64,000 nt of DNA from Nocardia blacklockiae. Lineage in GTDB: Bacteria > Actinomycetota > Actinomycetes > Mycobacteriales > Mycobacteriaceae. The DNA lies in NCBI RefSeq assembly GCF_015477355.1, contig NZ_JADLRJ010000012.1, positions 62,001 through 126,000 of the forward strand. Reading direction: 5' to 3'. Shown here in pieces: positions 27,764 through 35,348 of the stretch (its first letter is position 1; every line of letters begins with the position of its first letter). The position numbers and the translations under genes are program-made. The notes beneath the pieces were generated by a model. That model saw only the letters and a program-made list of their open reading frames with translations. It did not search any database and had not been told where the DNA came from.

Positions 27764-28545
27764 GTCGTCCGTTCGGCGCGCGCCGCATGTCCGGCGCGGT
27801 GCGGCCCAGCCCGGTGTTCCTGCTGATCGTCGTGGTCGCGGTGGCGGGTGGGGCGCTGGCCTGGGACGCCGACGTGTCGTCGTGGCGGGCGAAGGCGGGC
27901 GTGTTCGTCATGGTGGTGTTCGGCTGGATCGTCAGCCTGTGCCTGCACGAGTTCGGGCACGCCTATACCGCGTGGCGGGCGGGTGACCGCGAGGTGGAGT
28001 TGCGCGGATATCTGACGTTGAATCCGCTGAAGTACAGCCATCCGGTGTTGTCGATCGTGTTGCCGATCATCTTCATCGCGCTGGGCGGGATCGCGCTGCC
28101 GGGCGGCGCGGTCTATTTGCAGCCGGGCAATTATTCGACGCGCACGCAGCGGATGATCAGCGGCGCGGGCCCGGCGGTGAACGCCGCCTGCGCGGTGGTG
28201 CTGCTGGTGGTGGTGCGGCTGTTCGGTTCGTCGGCGTCGCATCCGGCGTTCTGGTTCGGGCTGAGTTTTCTCGCCTATCTGCAGATCATCGCGACCGTGT
28301 TGAATCTGATCCCGGTGCCGGGCACCGACGGGTACGGCATTCTGGAGCCGTCGCTGAGTTATCAGACCCGGCGGTCGCTGGACCAGGTGAAGCCGTGGGG
28401 TTTCCTGCTGCTGTTCGCGCTGCTGTGGGGTGTGCCGCCGCTGCGGGACGCCTTCTATCAGCTCGTCGACACGCTTTTCGACCTGTCCGGAGTTCCGTGG
28501 CGATGGTGGCGGTACGGCAGCAGCCTGACCTGGTTCTGGATGTAA
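27760..28545 (+). CDS. Site-2 protease family (M50) membrane metalloprotease
   Basis: The 261-residue polytopic membrane protein carries the zinc motif LCLHEFGHAYTAW (HEFGH at residues 63-67) inside a membrane helix. The second metal-site motif NLIPVPGTDGYGI, with its Asp, is near residue 190. About six hydrophobic helices are visible, and no PDZ or CBS domain is present. It matches Rv0359. Such enzymes cleave membrane-embedded substrates; this compact form has no known target. The ATG overlaps the upstream stop (ATGA), indicating translational coupling with the Rv0358-like protein. Confidence 0.9.
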   Translation: MSRPFGARRMSGAVRPSPVFLLIVVVAVAGGALAWDADVSSWRAKAGVFVMVVFGWIVSLCLHEFGHAYTAWRAGDREVELRGYLTLNPLKYSHPVLSIVLPIIFIALGGIALPGGAVYLQPGNYSTRTQRMISGAGPAVNAACAVVLLVVVRLFGSSASHPAFWFGLSFLAYLQIIATVLNLIPVPGTDGYGILEPSLSYQTRRSLDQVKPWGFLLLFALLWGVPPLRDAFYQLVDTLFDLSGVPWRWWRYGSSLTWFWM

Positions 28546-28916
28546 CCGCACCGGGTCTGCCGCCGGACCGCGCACCATCGCCCGGACCTCCCCCTACTTT
28601 CCCCTCCCGTTCCGGGCCGCCCGATCCGATCTCGGCGATCGAGCGGCCCGCTTCGCTCCGGGCGGACCGGCCACCACACCATATGGCCGTTGCTGTCCGC
28701 CGCTGTCGCGAAGCTCCTACCGCGCCACCCCTCGTCGGCGCGGTCGAGAACGACGTTACGAGCGGCCGGCGCCGGGTACACGAGTAGTCCACTACCCGAA
28801 GATCAAAGACCCTGTCGCGCAGGCGAACCGACCGCCTCGCAGTTCGGCGCGAATGCACGTGCACGCCTGCGTAGTGCGAATCGCCTGGGAGAGCGGGCGA
28901 TTCGACAGCAAACCGA
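28546..28916. other. Intergenic region between convergent M50 and FUSC genes
   Basis: This is 371 bases between converging genes. It is GC-rich with several short complementary GGGCCGC/GCGGCCC segments near 28610-28660, which could fold, but no clean terminator hairpin with a T run is visible. No frame in it looks coding. Confidence 0.5.
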
Positions 28917-30071
28917 TCAGTCCTCCGGGGTGACGTAGGGCGTTTCCACGGTGGGCGGCAGCAGCGCGATCGCCGACAGCCGCTTCACACCGCACACCTG
29001 CATCAGGTCCACGACGATCGACCGCAGTTGCGCGAACACCACATGCGCCGACAGCCCGGCGCCGTCGACCAGATCCTTGGTGGCGCCCTTGGCGACTCGG
29101 CGCAGGACGCGGGTGGCCTCCGCGGCGTCGGGCTGCTCGCCCGGGTCGGCGAGCAGATAGCGGCGCACCACGTCGACGGCCTTGCCGAGGTCCTCCACCT
29201 CGTCGACCAGGCGCGGGTCGAGGATCTCGTCGTCGCGGACCAGGGTCAGCGCGCGGCGCAGCAGTACGCGGGTGTTGCGGACGGCGTTGTCGAGCGGGTC
29301 GGCGGCGGCGCGAATGGTTTCCAGGCGCCGGCGCGAATTCCAGTACAGCGGGGAGATGCGGCTGACCTCGCGGCCGCCCTCGAGGGCGCTGCGCAGCCCG
29401 TCGATCTGCGGTTGCGTGCCGCGCGCGGAGTCGAGGGCGAGCCGGACCTTGTCGGCGTCCTGTTCGTGCAGGCCGTCGGCGCATTCGGTGAGCGACTTGC
29501 CGATCACCGCGAGGATGTCGGCGGCCTGCTGGCGGGCCCGCCGCACCGGGTGCAGCGGAATGACGGCGACCACCAGGACCCCGACCAGGCCGCCGACCAG
29601 CGCGTCGATCATGCGGTTGGCGCCGCCGCCGGTGTGCGGCGGCATCAGCGTGGCCACCAGCACCGCGGAACTGGCGGCCTGCATCGGGATGATGGCGCCG
29701 CCGTCGAGAAACACCGCGATCGCCATCGCGCACGCCACCACCAGGGCGATCTGCCACGGGCCGGTGCCGACGCGGGCGATGAAGAAGTCACCGATGCCGA
29801 TGCCGACCGCGACGCCGGCCACCAGTTCCACCGAGCGCCGCAGCCGCGCGCCGAAGGACACGCCGATCGAGATGACGGCGGCCATGGGCGCGAAGAACGG
29901 CTGCGGATGCCCGATCACGTGATGGGCGAGGAACCAGGCGAGAGCGGCGCCGACCGCGCACTGCACGATCGGCAGGGCGGACTTGCGCAGGCGCTGAGCA
30001 CCGTTGCGCAGGCGCTGTTTACCGCCGTCGCGCACGGCGTCGATCCGTAGCGAGGTAGGCGCGGTGGTCAA
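28917..30071 (-). CDS. FUSC-family membrane protein (aromatic acid exporter-like)
   Basis: The 384-residue product has an N-terminal half of about six membrane helices (LPIVQCAVGAALAWFLAHHVIGHPQPFFAPMAAVISIGVSFGARLRRSVELVAGVAVGIGIGDFF and onward to VGGLVGVLVVAVIPLHP). A long helical cytoplasmic half follows with coiled-coil-like heptads. This is the FUSC/YccS/AaeB-like layout; substrates are unknown. The start is uncertain: TTG 30071 lies 20 bases after the upstream DUF3151 stop, and GTG 30035 is an alternative. It appears to share an operon with the DUF3151 gene. Confidence 0.82.
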   Translation of the reverse strand: MTTAPTSLRIDAVRDGGKQRLRNGAQRLRKSALPIVQCAVGAALAWFLAHHVIGHPQPFFAPMAAVISIGVSFGARLRRSVELVAGVAVGIGIGDFFIARVGTGPWQIALVVACAMAIAVFLDGGAIIPMQAASSAVLVATLMPPHTGGGANRMIDALVGGLVGVLVVAVIPLHPVRRARQQAADILAVIGKSLTECADGLHEQDADKVRLALDSARGTQPQIDGLRSALEGGREVSRISPLYWNSRRRLETIRAAADPLDNAVRNTRVLLRRALTLVRDDEILDPRLVDEVEDLGKAVDVVRRYLLADPGEQPDAAEATRVLRRVAKGATKDLVDGAGLSAHVVFAQLRSIVVDLMQVCGVKRLSAIALLPPTVETPYVTPED

Positions 30072-30090
30072 TGCGATGTGCTGGCTTCGC

Positions 30091-30552
30091 TCAGTCCAGG
30101 CCGAGTTCGCCGGCCGCCCGCGGGTCGCAGTCCTCGAGCAGGTCCAGGCAGCGGGCGTATTCGTCGGTCTCGCCGATGGCGCGGGCGGCCCGCGCGAGCG
30201 CGCCGACGCTGCGCAGGAAGCCGCGGTTGGGCTCGTGGCTCCACGGCACCGGGCCGAAACCCTTCCAGCCGTTGCGGCGCAACAGGTCCAGGCCGCGGTG
30301 GTAGCCGGTGCGCGCGAACGCGTAGGCCGAGATGACGTCGTGGTCGACCGCGCTGGCGCCGTCGAGTTCGGCACCGGCGGCCGCGGCGCGGGACAGGGCG
30401 TCCTCGGCGAGTCTGGCCCAGGCGATCGACGCGGTCGGGTGCGCGGCCGCGACCTGCACCGGGTCCTGGTTCTCGACTATCGCTTCCTCCGCATCGGAGA
30501 GTTCGGGGAGCAATACCGGCTGCGGTCCGAGCAGATCGCCGAAGGAGGTCAT
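30091..30552 (-). CDS. DUF3151 protein (Rv0360c-like)
   Basis: The 153-residue cytosolic protein is colinear with the DUF3151 family. It has FGDLLGPQPVLLPE, ASIAWARLAEDAL, a central AYAFARTGYHRGLDLLRRNGWKGFGPVPWSHEPNRGFLRSVGALARAA, and a C-terminal helical tail, ARCLDLLEDCDP. The family is conserved through actinobacteria without a known function. ATG 30552 begins at the family N-terminus. TACATAAT sequences 6-8 bases upstream could be a -10 for a leaderless transcript, but no -35 is clear. It is divergent from the Rv0361-like gene by 124 bases, the same arrangement as Rv0360c-Rv0361. Confidence 0.88.
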   Translation of the reverse strand: MTSFGDLLGPQPVLLPELSDAEEAIVENQDPVQVAAAHPTASIAWARLAEDALSRAAAAGAELDGASAVDHDVISAYAFARTGYHRGLDLLRRNGWKGFGPVPWSHEPNRGFLRSVGALARAARAIGETDEYARCLDLLEDCDPRAAGELGLD

Positions 30553-30676
30553 GAGGACATTATGTACACCCGGCCCGAGCCGGGTTCGTCTGTCGTGCCG
30601 CAATGTGCACCGTTGCCCGGAATGCTCGTTAGGCTGACCGTCGAGTTCACTGTTGACGTTGAGCGAGGGGTAGCGC

Positions 30677-33600
30677 GTGTCCGACCCGAACGACCAGAAG
30701 CCCGAACGGCAGGCACACCCGGGGTCTCCCGGTGCCGAACGCTCGTCGCCCGCCGCGGCGCGCGGCCCCGCCGGGCCGGACGCCGGGCAGACCCAGCGCA
30801 TCTCCCGCGACCAGGTAGCCGGTCGCGGAGAAGCCGACACGCCCGACCCCAACGCCCGAACCGAGGCCATCCGAAAAACCCCCGATTCCGAAAAGCCCGC
30901 CGCGACTCCCCCCAACTCCCCCGCACCCCGCCCCGGCGTAGCCCCCTCCCCCGAGCCCCCGCGCCCGGGCCTCAACCGCCCCGCACAGTCCGGCCCCGCC
31001 GCGCGGCCGGGCGGCCCCGCCGCCGGGCAGGCAGGTGGGCAAGCCGGCAGTCAGGCAGGTGGACAGCCGGGCGGGCAAGCGGGTCCGGGCGGGCAAGCCG
31101 GTCCGGGCGGGCAAGCCGACCGTCCGAGCCAAGACGGCCCCGGCCAACAGCCGGACACGCCCTCCAGCACACCCGGCCGACCTCCACAGCCCGACCGCCG
31201 CCCCGGCAAACAGACCGGCGTCTTCGGTCGCCCCGCACAGGGCGGCCCGGCCCCGCGCCCTACCGGGAACCCAAGTGGCCCAGGGCAGTTCAACCGCCCC
31301 GCCCAGGGCACTCCCGCCCCCGACCAGCGCCCGGCAGGCGAATCCGGGCAAGCGAACCGCCCCGCCCAGAACGAGCCCACGCGTGGCCTGGCAGGTGGAT
31401 CCGGACAGGGCAACCGTCCCGGCCGAGACGAGCCCACCCGCGGCCTCGCGGGCGCAGCGGCGGGACAACGACCGGAAGGCGAACGCGGCGACCAACGCCT
31501 CGGCGGAGCGACCAACCAAGCGAACCGACCCGCTCGAGACGAGCCGGGCCGCGGCCACGCGGGCGCAGAAGCAGCCGGCCAACGGCCGCAGAACGAACGC
31601 GGCGACCAACATCCGGGCGGAACGACCGGCCAACCGAACCTGCCCGGCCGAGGCGACGAGCGCGCGGGCGCCCCTTCAACCGCACCCGGACAAACGAACC
31701 AGCCGGGCAGAACCGACGAGCGCACAGGCGGAGCGGCGAACGCCCCCGGACAGGGCGATCGGCCCACACCGAGCGAGCAACAACGCGATGCACCGGGCGA
31801 AGGTTCCGCACCCACTCGCCCGGTGCCGCAGACCGGCCCCGCAGGCCGTGACACACAAGCCGGGCATTCCCCCGCAACACAAGGCCCATCACAGACCGCA
31901 GCTTCAGGCGAGCCCGGGGCGGCCGCACAGACACGACCAGTTCCTTGGCAACAGCGACCTGGCACCCCCAGTTCCCCTGCGACACAAGGCGATTCAGCGA
32001 AATCGAATAAGGGCACAGCGGCGCAAGGTGTTCCGGGCGCCGATGGGCCAGCCGCCGCAAGCCGAGAGAGCGCGGGCCGCTCCGGCTCAGCAAGTGGTAA
32101 CCAGGCCGACGCTGGAAAGACGGGTGCAGGGGGCGCAGGCGAAATCGGCGCAGGGCAGGCAGGCGCGGATCGAGCGGGCACAGGCCGGGCCGGCGCGGGC
32201 CAGGCAGGCCCGGATCGAGCGGGCACGGGGCAGGCCGGCGCGGGCCAGGCAAGCGCGGAACAGACGGGCATCGCAGGCGCGAGTCAGACAGGCGCGGAGC
32301 AGGGCCGGACGACTGGCGCGGGGCGGGCAAGTGCAGGCCAGGCGGGCGCGGAGCGGACGGGCATTGCAGGCGCGGGACAGGCAGGTGCGGAGCAGGGACG
32401 GACGAGCGGCGCGGGGCGGGCAGGTTCGGCAGGGGGCGGGCGGGCATCGTCGGGTGAGGGATCGGTAGCTGGTGGGGCACAAGGTGGTTCGGCGCGGGAG
32501 GGAGCCGCTGCCGTGCCGCCAGGTGATCGGGGGGCGGCGCAGGGCGAGGATCGTGCGGGTCGCCGGCGGGAGCAGGGCGGTTCGGGCGCGGCCGAGGTCC
32601 GGTTTGCGGGTGGGGCGGCGAGGGGTGGGACCTCTTCTCCGACAGCGGATTCGATCAAGCGGTCGGCTGCCGCGGCGGGGGTGAGCGGGTCCGAGAGTGA
32701 GACCGAGGCTATTCCGAAGTCGGGGGCCGGGAAGCCTTCCGGGAGTTCGGGGGCCAAGGGCTCGGGAGGGGAAGAGGAGGCCGGGTCGGAGTTGCCGACG
32801 ACGGCTATTCCGGCGGTGTCGAATCCCTCCGACGCGCAGACCATGGTGCTGCCCGTACAGCAGCCCGGCAATCAAGCCACGGAGAAGCCGCGCACCGGCG
32901 GAGCTTCCCAGCCCGCCGGAAAGCAGCGCACCGACCCGCAGCCCACTGAGAAACCACGTGCCGGTGACACCGCACAACCCACCGAGATGCTGCCCACCGG
33001 CAGGGCTACGCCTTCCGACACACCGCGCCGCGGCGACACCGCGCAGCCGACGGAGATGTTGCCTACCGGCGGGACCGCACCACGTCCCGGCGGGGCCACG
33101 CCTACCGACGCACCGCGCCCCGGCGACACCGGGCAGCCCACCGAGATGTTGCCCACCGGCGGAGCCGCACCACGTCCCGGCGGGGCCACGCCCACCGACA
33201 AACCGCGCCCCGGCGACGCCGGGCAGCCGACCGAGATGTTGCCTACCGGCGGGGTCGGGGCCAGTGGGAAGCCGCGTACCGGCGGGCCTGCGGAGCCCAC
33301 GGAGAAGTTGCGTACCGGTGGGGCCGCGCAGGCGGGGGATCGGGTGGTGGCGTCGGGGGCGGGGCCCGCGCCGGTTACTCGGCCGCCTGCTACGCCGCGG
33401 CCGGGGGCGGGGCCCAAGAACGCTGTGCCGCAAGGGTCTTCGGGGCCGGGGCAGGCGGGGGCGCCCGGGGAGCCGGGGCGGTCGGGGATGGCGCGGCCGC
33501 CGCGGCAGGGCAGTGCGCCCTCGCCGGCGGATGTCCAGCCGACCACGCCCGCGCAGCCGCTGCCGCCGCGAGCGCAGCAGGGCCAGCCGCGGCCGGTCGC

Positions 33601-34090
33601 CCCGCCGCAGCATGTGCCGCCCGCGGGCGACGCGCCCGGGAAATCGGGTCCCGACAAGCGCTGGCTGATAGCCGCGGGCGCGGCGGTGGTCGTCGTGATC
33701 GCGGTGATCGTCGCCGTGGTCGGACTCAGCGGCAGCAAGACCGACAATTCGCCGGAGGGCCGGGTGAAGGCCGCCGTCTCGAGTTACGCCGACGCGCTCG
33801 ACAGCGGCGACCTGACCGAATTGCGCGCGACCACCTCCGGCCCGCTGCACGACTTCTACCAGAACATCGCCCCCGACCAGTTCGCGGGCGTGTACAAGCT
33901 CTCGGTGGATCAGAAGAAGGTGCCGCGGATCGACAGCGTGGACTCCGTGCAGATCACCGGCGACAAGGCGGTGGCGCAGGCCAGCGTCTACACCGAGGCC
34001 GACAAGGACAACCGGATCGCCCGCACCTTCGACCTGCAGCAGACCCCCGACGGCTGGAAGGTCTGCGACCCGCCGAATGCCGCCGGCTGA
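30677..34090 (+). CDS. Giant Rv0361-like membrane protein with a ~990-residue disordered tail
   Basis: The 1137-residue product has about 990 residues of low-complexity Pro/Gly/Gln/Ala/Thr-rich sequence. It then has one membrane helix (about 996-1016, LIAAGAAVVVVIAVIVAVVGL) and a C-terminal outer domain (SPEGRVKAAVSSYADALDSGDL to GWKVCD) like that of Rv0361. Only the last ~150 residues are family-like; the mycobacterial protein is about 275 residues. The tail holds nine Thr-x-x-Leu/Ile motifs: TEAI twice, TTAI, TMVL, TEML four times and TEKL. These match the FHA-binding pattern if phosphorylated. GTG 30677 has GAGGGG six bases upstream. The tail is unbroken, so it is being maintained as coding. 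Confidence 0.85.
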   Translation: MSDPNDQKPERQAHPGSPGAERSSPAAARGPAGPDAGQTQRISRDQVAGRGEADTPDPNARTEAIRKTPDSEKPAATPPNSPAPRPGVAPSPEPPRPGLNRPAQSGPAARPGGPAAGQAGGQAGSQAGGQPGGQAGPGGQAGPGGQADRPSQDGPGQQPDTPSSTPGRPPQPDRRPGKQTGVFGRPAQGGPAPRPTGNPSGPGQFNRPAQGTPAPDQRPAGESGQANRPAQNEPTRGLAGGSGQGNRPGRDEPTRGLAGAAAGQRPEGERGDQRLGGATNQANRPARDEPGRGHAGAEAAGQRPQNERGDQHPGGTTGQPNLPGRGDERAGAPSTAPGQTNQPGRTDERTGGAANAPGQGDRPTPSEQQRDAPGEGSAPTRPVPQTGPAGRDTQAGHSPATQGPSQTAASGEPGAAAQTRPVPWQQRPGTPSSPATQGDSAKSNKGTAAQGVPGADGPAAASRESAGRSGSASGNQADAGKTGAGGAGEIGAGQAGADRAGTGRAGAGQAGPDRAGTGQAGAGQASAEQTGIAGASQTGAEQGRTTGAGRASAGQAGAERTGIAGAGQAGAEQGRTSGAGRAGSAGGGRASSGEGSVAGGAQGGSAREGAAAVPPGDRGAAQGEDRAGRRREQGGSGAAEVRFAGGAARGGTSSPTADSIKRSAAAAGVSGSESETEAIPKSGAGKPSGSSGAKGSGGEEEAGSELPTTAIPAVSNPSDAQTMVLPVQQPGNQATEKPRTGGASQPAGKQRTDPQPTEKPRAGDTAQPTEMLPTGRATPSDTPRRGDTAQPTEMLPTGGTAPRPGGATPTDAPRPGDTGQPTEMLPTGGAAPRPGGATPTDKPRPGDAGQPTEMLPTGGVGASGKPRTGGPAEPTEKLRTGGAAQAGDRVVASGAGPAPVTRPPATPRPGAGPKNAVPQGSSGPGQAGAPGEPGRSGMARPPRQGSAPSPADVQPTTPAQPLPPRAQQGQPRPVAPPQHVPPAGDAPGKSGPDKRWLIAAGAAVVVVIAVIVAVVGLSGSKTDNSPEGRVKAAVSSYADALDSGDLTELRATTSGPLHDFYQNIAPDQFAGVYKLSVDQKKVPRIDSVDSVQITGDKAVAQASVYTEADKDNRIARTFDLQQTPDGWKVCDPPNAAG
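33001..33270 (+). repeat. 90-bp tandem repeats inside the giant membrane protein gene
   Basis: Three 90-base periods are visible, with the codons for PTEMLPTGG falling at about 33047, 33137 and 33227; a fourth, shorter-spaced copy precedes them at about 32978. Each period encodes 30 residues of the form PTEMLPTGG..PRPGGATPTD.PRPGD.GQ. The period is a multiple of three, so copy-number change would keep the frame. Confidence 0.85.
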
Positions 34091-34099
34091 GCCCCGGGC

Positions 34100-34158
34100 C
34101 TGTGACGTTCATCGCCGCCCTGTGACGAACCCGCGGCGGCGCGCGATGAACGTCACAG
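34100..34158 (+). terminator. Hairpin after the giant membrane protein gene
   Basis: A 16-bp perfect stem, CTGTGACGTTCATCGC (34100-34115) with its complement at 34143-34158, encloses a 27-base loop. It begins ten bases after the stop codon. There is no T tract, so it may work as a structured 3' end or be a binding site; TGTGACG also recurs in the loop. Confidence 0.65.
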
Positions 34159-34283
34159 AGACCTGGTCGTCGGTCCGGCACCTCGGTAGCATGACGCGGT
34201 TGCCTGGCCGCCCCAACAGCCCACCCGGGGTTTCGGCCGGGCCGGAATTTACGCAGTAAGACTTCTAGCAGGGAGCAAGGGAC

Positions 34284-35318
34284 ATGCCGGAGCTGGCACC
34301 CGACGCGCCGGCACCCCCCGATTTGGCGGGTCGGCACTACCGAATTCGGGACCACTACGACGTCGGTCGGGAGAAGATCCGCGAATTCGCGCGGGCGGTG
34401 CAGAACAGCCACCCGGCCCACTGGTACGACGCCGGCAAGCTCGGCTGGGACGGCATCATCGCGCCGCCGACCTTCGGTTCGGTGATCGGCATGACCATCA
34501 CCCAGGCGCTGCTCGACACGGTCCTCTCCGATTACGACCTGTCCCAGGTGCTGCAGACCGACCAGGTCTTCGAGGCGCACCGCCCGATCATGGCCGGGGA
34601 CCGGCTGCACAGCGAGGCGGTGATCGAGTCGGTGCGGCGGGTGCGCGGCAACGACTTCATCGTCGTGAAGGCCGTTCTCACCGACGACTCCGGCGCCGTC
34701 GTGCTGGTGGCCACCACCAGCATCGTGGCGCGGCTGGGCGAGGGCGACCCGGATATCGTGCGGCTGGTGGAGGGTCTGGTCATGCGCCGCCGCGCCGACG
34801 GTCCGGTCGACCCGGAGGTGCTCTCGCAGATCGACACCGATCAGTTCACCCGGGTTCCGGAACTGGCCGAATCCTGGCGTGGCACACCGGTTCACACCGA
34901 ACCGAACTTCGACGACCTGGACGTCGGCTTCCAATTGCCCACGGCCACCATGCAATTGACCCGCGGCGATCTGGTCAACTACGCCGGCGTCTCCGGCGAC
35001 CCCAACCCGATCCACTTCAGTGACCGGGCCGCCGAGCTGGCGGGCCTGCCAACGGTCGTCGCACACGGCCTGCTGACCATGGGCCTGGGCGGCCAGTACC
35101 TGACCTCTTGGCTGGGCGATCCGACCGCGATCGAGAGCTACAGCGTCCGGCTGTCCGGTTATGTGCCGGTGGAGCCGCTGTCCCCCGCTCGGATCGACTT
35201 CAGCGGCAAGATCAAGGCACTGGATCCGGAGCGTCGCACGGCTACGATCCTGCTCAGCGGCACCTCGGCGGGCAAGAAGCTGTTCGGCCGCGCTATCGCC
35301 CAGGTGCGCCTGAGTTAG
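34284..35318 (+). CDS. Fused (3R)-hydroxyacyl-ACP dehydratase subunits HadA/HadB
   Basis: The 344-residue protein is a double hotdog. The N-terminal half matches the HadA-type MaoC N-domain (YRIRDHYDVGREKIREFARAVQNSHP, IIAPPTFGSVIG, VFEAHRPIMAGDRL). The C-terminal half matches HadB, with the hydratase motif YAGVSGDPNPIHFSDRAAELAGLPTVVAHGLLTMG containing the catalytic Asp and His. In mycolic-acid producers HadA and HadB form the FAS-II dehydratase that removes water from 3-hydroxyacyl-ACP; fusion would lock the heterodimer. ATG 34284 follows AGGGAGCAAGGGAC. It stands alone here, away from other FAS-II genes, so it could act on another lipid. Confidence 0.88.
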   Translation: MPELAPDAPAPPDLAGRHYRIRDHYDVGREKIREFARAVQNSHPAHWYDAGKLGWDGIIAPPTFGSVIGMTITQALLDTVLSDYDLSQVLQTDQVFEAHRPIMAGDRLHSEAVIESVRRVRGNDFIVVKAVLTDDSGAVVLVATTSIVARLGEGDPDIVRLVEGLVMRRRADGPVDPEVLSQIDTDQFTRVPELAESWRGTPVHTEPNFDDLDVGFQLPTATMQLTRGDLVNYAGVSGDPNPIHFSDRAAELAGLPTVVAHGLLTMGLGGQYLTSWLGDPTAIESYSVRLSGYVPVEPLSPARIDFSGKIKALDPERRTATILLSGTSAGKKLFGRAIAQVRLS

Positions 35319-35348
35319 ATACCACCACAACGCCTTTCGACGACGCGA

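Noticed and set aside
32100-32480. Separate minus-strand coding in the giant gene region
   Set aside because: Several frames are open on both strands because of GC bias. The plus frame alone has a ribosome binding site, a membrane helix and an Rv0361-like ending.
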